Below are positions 1-5,406 of a stretch of DNA of 8,996 bases, in pieces; position 1 is the stretch's first letter, and each line of letters begins with the position of its first letter. Position numbers and translations under genes: made by a program. Origin of the DNA: an uncultured Duganella sp. (GTDB taxonomy: Bacteria > Pseudomonadota > Gammaproteobacteria > Burkholderiales > Burkholderiaceae); NCBI GenBank assembly GCA_946482635.1, contig CAMLSG010000225.1:1-8996 (forward strand). Reading direction: 5' to 3'. The notes under the pieces were generated by a model. The model ran no database searches, was not told where the DNA came from, and saw only the letters and a list, made by a program, of their open reading frames with translations.

Positions 1-9
1 CTCCTGAAT

Positions 10-76
10 TGAAATTCGGGGTCAGGTCTGGCAATCGGACATTTTGTCCGATTGACAGACCTGACCCCGAATTTCA
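10..76. repeat. Long near-perfect palindrome, REP/REPIN-like element
   Basis: Positions 10-41 pair with 45-76 around a 3-nt loop (ttt, 42-44). The outer arms, 11-30 and 56-75, are perfect 20-bp complements (left arm GAAATTCGGGGTCAGGTCTG); the inner arms, 32-41 and 45-54, are perfect over 10 bp. The only mismatch is g31 against a55. A hairpin of this quality is far beyond chance. Its modular outer/inner arm design resembles REP or REPIN elements mobilised by RAYT transposases, and I recall similar GGTCAGGTCTG/CAGACCTGACC palindromes in Oxalobacteraceae, but no transposase is visible here and I cannot count genomic copies. It could also work as a terminator for a gene to the left, although no U-tract follows. 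The hairpin ends 14 nt before the methyltransferase ATG. Confidence 0.8.
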
Positions 77-90
77 TTAGAAAAGCCACT

Positions 91-1242
91 ATGCAAGAAA
101 TCCACTGGACAGAACAAGGCGAGCCGCGCTCCGCGCGCTGGCATTCCGAATCAGGCAATCCGCCGCCCAAGCGCGTGCAGGTTGCCGACGACACCATGAA
201 CGCCGACGTCGCCTATCGCCTCGCCTGCGAAGGCACCGCCCTGTTGTGGCGCGGCGATTTCCAGAACGCGCGCCAATTGCTGCAGGCGCTGGCGCGTCGC
301 GCCGACCATAAGAAAGCCAAAGGCGGCAAGGGCCGCAAGGTGGCCACCGCCAAAACGCCGGCCGACGCCACTGAAGCTTTCCACCTGCACCGCCAGGCCC
401 AGTCGCAGCGCGCCCGTACGCTGGCCATGCTGCTGATTCCTTTCGAACCCGGCTACCGCATTCCCTTGCGCCGCGCGCCTGACGTGGCGCTGGCCTGCAA
501 CGAGGCTTATGGCCGTGGCGAAGATGCCTTCGTGATTTCCCTGCGCGAGCTGCAAGGCCTGATCGGGGCCCACGAGTGGCGCAAGGCTGGCGTGCCGGTG
601 GCTGCGCTGGGCGAACGCATCCACCCGCACTACGGCGTGTTTTCGCCTGTGCGCGGGGAGTATGTGCAGCTTGTGGCCGATACTGCGCTGCCGAAAGGCG
701 CTTCGGAGCTGGCTTTCGATATCGGCGCCGGTACCGGCGTGCTGTCCGCTGTGCTGGCCAAGCGCGGCGTGAAACGCGTGGTCGCCACTGATATGGACAA
801 GCGTGCCCTCAGTTGCGCGCGAGACAACCTTTCCCGCCTGATGCTGGACGACCAGGTCGAACTGCTGGAGGCGGACCTGTTCCCGCCTGGCCAGGCGCCG
901 CTGGTGGTCTGTAATCCGCCTTGGGTGCCAGCCCGCCCGAATTCCTCGGTGGAGCATGCCGTCTACGATCCCGACAGCCGCATGCTGCGCGGCTTCCTGT
1001 CCGGCTTGAAGGCCCACCTGGCGCCAAACGGCGAAGGCTGGCTGATCCTGTCCGACCTGGCCGAGCACCTCGGCTTGCGTTCGCGCGCAGAACTGGAAGA
1101 ATGGATCGCCGCTGCCGGCCTGAAAGTGCTGGGCCGCCTCGACGCGCGCCCAGTCCATCCGAAAGCCAGCGACGCCAGTGACCCGCTCCATGCCGCCCGC
1201 TCGGCAGAAATTACTTCCCTCTGGCGCCTGGGAATCGCATAA
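91..1242 (+). CDS. Class I SAM-dependent methyltransferase (MTS/HemK-like fold)
   Basis: A 383-residue protein predicted to transfer a methyl group from S-adenosylmethionine; substrate unknown. The C-terminal half carries the Rossmann-type catalytic domain: motif I at about residues 210-216 (DIGAGTG), an acidic ribose-binding residue in VVATDMD shortly after, and motif IV NPPW at 275-278. NPP(Y/W) motifs are known in enzymes that methylate amide or amino nitrogens (PrmC, RsmC, RlmG, DNA N6-adenine enzymes), so a glutamine, rRNA base or similar nitrogen is the likely target. The N-terminal 190 residues are not a domain I recognise; a lysine/glycine-rich stretch at about 73-83 looks like a flexible or nucleic-acid-binding linker. 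The frame stays open back to a TTG at 52, but that codon lies inside the palindrome, so I chose ATG 91. Its Shine-Dalgarno sequence is weak (AGAAAAG, 79-85); ATG 196 (Met36) is a less likely alternative. Cytoplasmic, apparently monocistronic. Confidence 0.85.
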   Translation: MQEIHWTEQGEPRSARWHSESGNPPPKRVQVADDTMNADVAYRLACEGTALLWRGDFQNARQLLQALARRADHKKAKGGKGRKVATAKTPADATEAFHLHRQAQSQRARTLAMLLIPFEPGYRIPLRRAPDVALACNEAYGRGEDAFVISLRELQGLIGAHEWRKAGVPVAALGERIHPHYGVFSPVRGEYVQLVADTALPKGASELAFDIGAGTGVLSAVLAKRGVKRVVATDMDKRALSCARDNLSRLMLDDQVELLEADLFPPGQAPLVVCNPPWVPARPNSSVEHAVYDPDSRMLRGFLSGLKAHLAPNGEGWLILSDLAEHLGLRSRAELEEWIAAAGLKVLGRLDARPVHPKASDASDPLHAARSAEITSLWRLGIA

Positions 1243-1249
1243 ATCGACC

Positions 1250-1278
1250 TTGCGGAACCGAAATGTGTGGGCTATAAT
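1250..1278 (+). promoter_or_regulatory. Sigma70 promoter of tRNA-fMet
   Basis: The -35 box TTGCGG (1250-1255) and a perfect -10 box TATAAT (1273-1278) are separated by the optimal 17 bp. Transcription should start near 1285, a few bases before the mature tRNA 5' end at 1291. The -35 box begins 8 nt after the methyltransferase stop codon. Confidence 0.85.
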
Positions 1279-1290
1279 GCTTGCCTCAGA

Positions 1291-1367
1291 CGCGGGGTGG
1301 AGCAGTCTGGCAGCTCGTCGGGCTCATAACCCGAAGGTCACAGGTTCAAATCCTGTCCCCGCAACCA
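1291..1367 (+). tRNA. Initiator tRNA-fMet (anticodon CAT)
   Basis: A complete 77-nt cloverleaf with encoded CCA. The acceptor arms are CGCGGGG and CCCCGCA, leaving the unpaired C1-A72 typical of bacterial initiator tRNA and needed for recognition by formyltransferase and protection from peptidyl-tRNA hydrolase. The anticodon stem has the three consecutive G-C pairs (GGG-CTCATAA-CCC) that direct the tRNA to the ribosomal P site. The T arm is GGTTCAAATCC. It is read as a single gene from its own promoter and ends in an intrinsic terminator. An elongator tRNA-Met would have G1-C72 and lack the GGG/CCC stem, so the initiator identity is firm. Confidence 0.97.
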
Positions 1368-1372
1368 GATTC

Positions 1373-1403
1373 AAAAAGCCGTTGCCTTTGCAACGGCTTT
1401 TTT
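1373..1403 (+). terminator. Intrinsic terminator after tRNA-fMet
   Basis: The stem AAAAAGCCGTTGC (1373-1385) pairs with GCAACGGCTTTTT (1390-1402) around a 4-nt loop, and the U-tract runs 1398-1403. It begins 6 nt after the tRNA CCA end. The ATG of the next gene is only 17 nt beyond it. Confidence 0.92.
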
Positions 1404-1420
1404 CATTTCCGGGTGCGCCA

Positions 1421-1975
1421 ATGCAGATTTCATCGTGCTTACGCTGGATCCCAGTCCTCTTCCTGGCAGCCTGCGCCAGCCCTGGCGAGCAGGCCGACAT
1501 GCTCTCCCAAAAGCTCAGCGCCGATATCCTGGCCGCCGACAGCGCCACGCTGACCCTGGAAAAATGGTGTGCCGACCATGCCATGGCGGCCGAACCGAAG
1601 ATCGTGGCTCGCCTGGTGCGTGGCACGGATAAACCTGCGGCCGCAGAAACCCTTGCACGGTTGGGCGCGACGAGCGCCGAAATCAAATATCGCCGCGTAC
1701 AGCTTTACTGTGGCGCACATCTGTTTTCCGAAGCGGATAACTGGTACGTTCCCAGCCGCCTGACGCCGGAGATGAATCGCCTGCTGGACGAAACCGACAC
1801 CCCGTTCGGCAAAGTGGTGCGGCCATTGGCGCCTTACCGCCGCACCTTCTCCAGCACCATGCTGCATTCGCCAACCGCGCTGTTCGAGCATGCCGCGGTG
1901 CTGTACTCCGCCTCCCACCAGCCCATCGCCGAAGTTCGCGAAACCTACCAGCGCGGCACCCTCGCCTTTTTGTAA
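1421..1975 (+). CDS. Putative lipoprotein with chorismate-lyase-like C-terminus
   Basis: A 184-residue protein with a lipoprotein signal: a short basic/hydrophobic start, then lipobox L15-A16-A17-C18, predicting export, lipidation on Cys18 and membrane anchoring. The mature part has an alpha-helical first half and a C-terminal half with YRRVQLYCG, EADNWYVPSRL, TPFGKVVRPL and EVRETYQRG segments. To my eye these resemble the UbiC chorismate pyruvate-lyase/UTRA-type fold, but a catalytic role is unproven and an exported, lipidated UbiC would be odd. The reading frame is open upstream to 1178, yet that would run through the tRNA gene and its terminator, so ATG 1421, which gives a clean lipobox, is preferred. 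The ribosome site is weak (CCGGG, about 1409-1413). No promoter separates it from the tRNA terminator, so it may depend on read-through. Its stop codon overlaps a Pho-box-like site of the next gene, 46 nt away. Confidence 0.8.
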   Translation: MQISSCLRWIPVLFLAACASPGEQADMLSQKLSADILAADSATLTLEKWCADHAMAAEPKIVARLVRGTDKPAAAETLARLGATSAEIKYRRVQLYCGAHLFSEADNWYVPSRLTPEMNRLLDETDTPFGKVVRPLAPYRRTFSSTMLHSPTALFEHAAVLYSASHQPIAEVRETYQRGTLAFL

Positions 1976-1987
1976 TCGAACTGTCAC
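1970..1987 (+). promoter_or_regulatory. Candidate Pho box upstream of the acid phosphatase
   Basis: Two 7-bp direct repeats, TTGTAAT (1970-1976) and CTGTCAC (1981-1987), are separated by 4 bp. This is the 11-bp periodicity of PhoB sites, whose classical half-site is CTGTCAT/C. The first repeat matches 5 of 7 and the second fits the second-half consensus. The site overlaps the stop codon of the lipoprotein gene and ends 34 nt before the phosphatase GTG. A clear -10 box at the expected distance is missing (best is GACAAG, about 1998-2003), so the call is tentative. Confidence 0.35.
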
Positions 1988-2009
1988 AATTGCACGCGAC
2001 AAGAACCGC

Positions 2010-2015
2010 AAGGAG
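2010..2015 (+). promoter_or_regulatory. Ribosome binding site fixing the GTG start of the phosphatase
   Basis: A consensus AAGGAG lies 6 nt before GTG 2022. It supports this non-ATG start, which also places the twin-arginine motif at a normal distance from the N-terminus. Confidence 0.8.
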
Positions 2016-2021
2016 TAACGC

Positions 2022-3677
2022 GTGAACGAAAAAGACATCTCGAAAGACCTGCCGGCGAGCCCGACGCGCCGCCGCATTTTCCAGGCAGCCGGCGCGGCCG
2101 GCCTTGCCGCCAGCCTGCCAGGCGTCACCGCCGCTCCTGCGGCGAAACCGGCCCAGCCAGCCAAGGCCATGTCGCTGGACGACAAACTGCAGGCCAACGT
2201 CAAGAACGTGGTGGTGATCTACCTGGAGAACCGCAGTTTCAACAACCTGTTCGCCGATTTCCCCGGCCTTGCTTCGCCAATGTCGGCGCTGAAGCCAGCC
2301 GACTACCAGCAGCGCGACTATGACGGCAGCATCCTGCCGACCCTGCCGAAAGTCTGGGGCGGCCTGGTGCCGGTACCGCAGGATATCGCCGGCAAGCGTT
2401 ACGAACTCAAAGAGGACCAGCTGACCGGCCTGCCGAACGCTCCGTTCAAGCTGGTCGACGCCGAAGGCAAGCCGCTGCCGGAGTCGGTCATCACGCGCGA
2501 CCTGTGGCATCTGTTCTACCAGAACCAGATGCAGATCAACGGCGGCAAGAACGACGGCTTTGTCGCCTGGGGCAATACCGGCGGGATGGTCATGGGCTAT
2601 TACGGCGAGACGGAAAAGAATCTCGGCCTGTGGCAAGTGGCGCGCCAATACACGCTGTGCGACAACTTCTTCATGGCGGCTTTCGGCGGCTCCTACCTGA
2701 ACCACCAGTTCCTGGTCTCCGGCCGCTGCCCGGTCTATCCGAATGCAGCCAGCAGCCCGGCAAAGCGCAAGATTGCGGTCCTGTCCGATGGCCCGACCGG
2801 CCATACGCTGGCCCTTGATCCAAAGAGCCCGAAATCCGCGCTGGAAGGCCGGCCGCACTACGCGAACGATGGCGCCATCACGCCCGACGGATTCGCGGTC
2901 AACACCATGGCCCCGCCCTACCAGCCAAGCTTCGTACGGCCGGCGCCAGGTGGAGACCCGCTGCACGCCAATCCGGAAGATCCAGCCTACCTGCCGCCGC
3001 AAACCTACGACACCATTGGTGACCTGCTCTCGCGCAAAGGCGTGAGCTGGACGTGGTATGGCGGCGCGTTCCAGGCAGCGCTGGACCACAAGGGCGGCGG
3101 CAGCAAACCGAACTTCCAGTACCATCACCAGCCCTTCAACTATTTCAAGAGCTTCGCGCCCGGCACCGCTGAACGCGCCGCCCATATCCGCGACGGCGGA
3201 CTCGGTGACAGCCCGATCTCGAACAAGTTCCTGGCCGATGTGGTGGCAGGCAAGCTGCCGGCAGTGAGCTTCTACAAGCCGCAGGGCAACCTGAACCTGC
3301 ATGCAGGCTACTCGGACATCGAATCGGGCGACCAGCATATCGTCAACGTGCTGGAGCACCTGAAGAAATCGCCGCAGTGGGAAAACATGGTGGTGGTGGT
3401 GACATTCGACGAAAACGGCGGCTGGTGGGACCACGTGGCGCCGCCGAAGGGCGACCGCTGGGGGCCCGGCTCGCGCATCCCCGCGATCATCGTGTCGCCG
3501 TTCGCCAAGAAGTCCACGGTGGACCACAGCTTCTACGACACCACCTCGATCCTGCGCTTCATCACCCGCCTGCATGGCCTGCCTTTGCTGGAGGGCCTGG
3601 CCGAGCGCAACAAGGCCTTTGCCGAGCGCGGGGCACTGCCGCCGGGCGACCTGACGGGAGCCCTCGCCTTCCGTTGA
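2022..3677 (+). CDS. Tat-exported acid phosphatase / phosphoesterase, AcpA family
   Basis: A 551-residue hydrolase of the phosphoesterase family (PF04185: AcpA acid phosphatases and phospholipases C), expected to cleave phosphomonoesters in the periplasm or outside the cell. It opens with a twin-arginine signal: R16-R17-R18-I-F, then a small hydrophobic stretch to about residue 38, ending in an Ala-rich cleavage region. Family landmarks are E69-N70 in LENRSF (metal ligands), the FGGS segment with S224 as probable nucleophile, followed by LNHQF, and D463-E464 in FDENGGWWDH. By comparison with Francisella AcpA these should form the metal/nucleophile centre. Length matches the family and no lesion is visible. 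GTG start with a consensus ribosome site. A terminator follows at 3716-3747. A Pho-box-like sequence upstream suggests phosphate-starvation control, which would fit a phosphate-scavenging role. Phospholipase C activity cannot be excluded from sequence alone. Confidence 0.92.
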   Translation: MNEKDISKDLPASPTRRRIFQAAGAAGLAASLPGVTAAPAAKPAQPAKAMSLDDKLQANVKNVVVIYLENRSFNNLFADFPGLASPMSALKPADYQQRDYDGSILPTLPKVWGGLVPVPQDIAGKRYELKEDQLTGLPNAPFKLVDAEGKPLPESVITRDLWHLFYQNQMQINGGKNDGFVAWGNTGGMVMGYYGETEKNLGLWQVARQYTLCDNFFMAAFGGSYLNHQFLVSGRCPVYPNAASSPAKRKIAVLSDGPTGHTLALDPKSPKSALEGRPHYANDGAITPDGFAVNTMAPPYQPSFVRPAPGGDPLHANPEDPAYLPPQTYDTIGDLLSRKGVSWTWYGGAFQAALDHKGGGSKPNFQYHHQPFNYFKSFAPGTAERAAHIRDGGLGDSPISNKFLADVVAGKLPAVSFYKPQGNLNLHAGYSDIESGDQHIVNVLEHLKKSPQWENMVVVVTFDENGGWWDHVAPPKGDRWGPGSRIPAIIVSPFAKKSTVDHSFYDTTSILRFITRLHGLPLLEGLAERNKAFAERGALPPGDLTGALAFR

Positions 3678-3689
3678 CATGGTTGTCCG

Positions 3690-3698
3690 TGTTACAAT
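3690..3698 (+). promoter_or_regulatory. Possible extended -10 promoter before the 77-codon gene and dbpA
   Basis: TGTTACAAT (3690-3698) matches an extended -10 element (TGnTATAAT, one mismatch in the hexamer). A perfect TTGACA (3674-3679) overlaps the phosphatase stop codon, but the 13-bp spacing is too short for a normal sigma70 pair, so only the extended -10 may count. A start near 3705 would put the terminator hairpin 3716-3747 in the leader of the downstream genes. Confidence 0.35.
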
Positions 3699-3715
3699 CC
3701 GCCGGTTCTAAAAGG

Positions 3716-3747
3716 AAGCCCGACTGATTCAGCCGGGCTTTTGTTTT
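3716..3747 (+). terminator. Intrinsic terminator after the acid phosphatase
   Basis: AAGCCCG (3716-3722) pairs with CGGGCTT (3734-3740); the inner CTG/CAG (3724-3726 with 3730-3732) extends the stem past one mismatch. The tail is TTTTGTTTT (3739-3747). It suits the plus strand only, as the opposite strand has no U-tract. If the promoter at 3690 is real, the same hairpin could attenuate the downstream operon. Confidence 0.75.
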
Positions 3748-3759
3748 CTGCGACGGATA

Positions 3760-3993
3760 ATGAGAGATAAAAAAGACAACGCGACAATCGACCTGCCGGG
3801 CTTCGAGCCTGCAGAGCCGATGACGCCGGAAGCCAAGCTTCCGCCGCCGCCGCGTGTGCGCCGCTCTCCGCGCAAACAGGAACAACTCGACCTGCTTGGC
3901 GAACTCGGACCAACCGACGCCAGCGGCCTGCCAATCTGGCAGAATGATCCCAACCTGGACCTCACCGGCCTGCCCATCTGGCGGCGGGACTAA
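3760..3993 (+). CDS. Hypothetical 77-residue protein with repeated GLPIW motif
   Basis: I do not recognise a function. The protein is hydrophilic with no signal or membrane segment. It has an acidic/proline N-terminus, a four-proline run P28-P31 followed by a basic patch (RVRRSPRK, 32-39), a QEQLDLLGELG helix-like piece, and two copies of GLPIW at residues 56-60 and 70-74, a 14-residue period ending in RRD. The repeat suggests a short linear binding motif. Evidence for a real gene: it fills the gap in coding style, its stop is only 3 nt from the dbpA ATG, and the C-terminal repeat is too ordered for noise. The start ATG 3760 lacks a good ribosome site (GACGGA lies too close); ATG 3820 (Met21) is an alternative. 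It probably shares a transcript with, and may be translationally coupled to, dbpA. The PPPP run should require EF-P for smooth translation, and efp lies 3 kb away. Confidence 0.7.
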   Translation: MRDKKDNATIDLPGFEPAEPMTPEAKLPPPPRVRRSPRKQEQLDLLGELGPTDASGLPIWQNDPNLDLTGLPIWRRD

Positions 3994-3996
3994 AAA

Positions 3997-5406
3997 ATGA
4001 CCTCTTTCGCTACCCTGCCACTGTCCGAAAAACTCCTTGCCAACCTGGACTCGCTGGGCTACCGCGAAATGACCGAGATCCAGGCGCAAAGCCTTCCATC
4101 CATCATGGAAGGCCGCGACCTTATCGCACAAGCCAAGACCGGCAGCGGCAAAACCGCAGCTTTCGGCATCGGCATGCTGTGCAACCTGAACACCGCCTGG
4201 TTTGCCGTGCAGGGGCTGGTGCTCTGCCCCACCCGCGAACTGGCCGACCAGGTAGCCAATGAACTGCGCCGCCTGGCGCGCTGCGTGCCGAACGTGAAGG
4301 TGGTGGTACTGACCGGCGGCACCCCGATGCGCCCGCAAATCGCCTCGCTGGAATTCGGCGCCCACATCGTGGTCGGCACCCCGGGCCGCGTGCGCGACCA
4401 CCTGTCGCGCGAATCGCTCGACCTGTCCAATGTGCGGATGCTGGTACTGGATGAAGCCGACCGCATGACGGACATGGGCTTCTACGACGAAATCGCCGGC
4501 ATCGTGCGCGCCTGTCCGAAGCGCCGCCAGACCCTGCTGTTCTCGGCGACCTACCCGGACGACATTCGCCAGGCGACGGAAGCCTTCCTTTACGATCCTG
4601 TCGAAGTGACCGTGGAAGCGCAGCACAGCGGCGGCCAGATCGAGCAGCGATTCTACGAAATCGGCTTCGACGACCGCGACAAGTCCGTCGGCAAACTGCT
4701 CAAGCACTACCAGCCGGCATCCGCCATCATCTTCTGCAACACCAAGGTGCATTGCAAGGAATTGCTGGATGAACTGCATGCGGAAGGCTTTTCAGCGCTC
4801 GCCTTGTACGGCGAACTGGAACAGCGCGAACGCGACGAAATCCTGGTGCTGTTCTCCAACCGAAGCTGCTCCATCCTGATCGCCACCGACGTCGCCGCGC
4901 GCGGCCTGGACATCGCCAACCTGGAAGCAGTAATCAACGCCGACGTATCGCGCGATACCGAAGTCCACATCCACCGCATCGGCCGCACCGGCCGCGGCGG
5001 CGAAAAAGGCCTGTCCCTGACGCTGTGCGCACCGAATGAAAAGAAGTGGGTCAAGCTGATCGAGGACTACCAGGGCGCAGCGGTCGAATGGCACGACATC
5101 AAGGAACTGGCGGAAGACGAGTTCGTGAATGCGGAGCCGGCGCCAATGCTGACGCTTTGCATCGCAGGCGGCAAGAAGGAAAAGCTGCGCGCCGGCGACG
5201 TGCTGGGCGCATTATGCGGCGACGGCGGCCTGACCAAGGAACAGGTAGGCAAGATCAACGTCACCGAATTCCAGACCTACGTCGCGCTGGATCGACGTTT
5301 CGCGCACGACGCCTTCTCCCGCCTGAAGGCCACCAGCACCATGCCGGGAGGCGACTTCGGCAGCTTCAAAGGCCGCAACTTTAAGATGCGCTTTATCGAA
5401 GTTTAA
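3997..5406 (+). CDS. dbpA: ATP-dependent RNA helicase DbpA
   Basis: A 469-residue DEAD-box helicase that unwinds short RNA duplexes during 50S ribosomal subunit assembly; in the E. coli protein (457 residues) it is recruited by hairpin 92 of 23S rRNA. All core motifs are present in order: Walker A GSGKT at 49-53, PTRELADQV (Ia), GTPGR (Ib), D152-E-A-D155 (II), S183-A-T185 (III), IIFCNTK (IV), ATDVAARGLDI (V) and H326-RIGRTGR (VI). The last roughly 75 residues, from LCIAGGKKEKLRAGD to the FKMRF end, form the DbpA-specific RNA-binding domain that gives rRNA specificity and separates it from RhlE, SrmB or CsdA. The start follows the preceding gene by 3 nt, with only a weak GGCGGG ribosome site, so coupling is likely. 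Its stop codon overlaps that of the convergent amidase gene, leaving no room for a terminator of its own. Confidence 0.96.
   Translation: MTSFATLPLSEKLLANLDSLGYREMTEIQAQSLPSIMEGRDLIAQAKTGSGKTAAFGIGMLCNLNTAWFAVQGLVLCPTRELADQVANELRRLARCVPNVKVVVLTGGTPMRPQIASLEFGAHIVVGTPGRVRDHLSRESLDLSNVRMLVLDEADRMTDMGFYDEIAGIVRACPKRRQTLLFSATYPDDIRQATEAFLYDPVEVTVEAQHSGGQIEQRFYEIGFDDRDKSVGKLLKHYQPASAIIFCNTKVHCKELLDELHAEGFSALALYGELEQRERDEILVLFSNRSCSILIATDVAARGLDIANLEAVINADVSRDTEVHIHRIGRTGRGGEKGLSLTLCAPNEKKWVKLIEDYQGAAVEWHDIKELAEDEFVNAEPAPMLTLCIAGGKKEKLRAGDVLGALCGDGGLTKEQVGKINVTEFQTYVALDRRFAHDAFSRLKATSTMPGGDFGSFKGRNFKMRFIEV

Noticed and set aside
151..1191. A 346-codon minus-strand frame opposite the methyltransferase
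   Set aside because: Same antisense effect; no recognisable motifs, and the plus strand has clear SAM-binding motifs.
1291..1367. tRNA-fMet as an integration site (att) for a mobile element
   Set aside because: No duplicate of the tRNA 3' end and no integrase gene occur in the window.
1178..1420. An upstream extension of the lipoprotein frame
   Set aside because: It would translate through the methyltransferase end, the tRNA and its terminator, and would bury the lipobox in mid-protein.
1324..1686. A 120-codon minus-strand frame ending in GTGFEPVTFGL
   Set aside because: That ending is the well-known false translation of the T arm and anticodon region of a tRNA on the opposite strand.
1683..3680. 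A 665-codon open frame on the minus strand opposite the acid phosphatase gene
   Set aside because: It is a mirror of the phosphatase codons: high G/C at third positions removes stops from the antisense frame. The translation is rich in Arg, His, Val and Gln without domains, and the plus-strand gene has family motifs and a ribosome site.
3674..3698. TTGACA and TACAAT read as a standard sigma70 promoter
   Set aside because: The spacer is 13 bp, too short; the -10 side does not fit the heat-shock sigma consensus either. Only the extended -10 is kept, at low confidence.
3562..4779. A 405-codon minus-strand frame across the phosphatase end, the small gene and dbpA
   Set aside because: It crosses three plus-strand genes and a terminator, and shows no domain.
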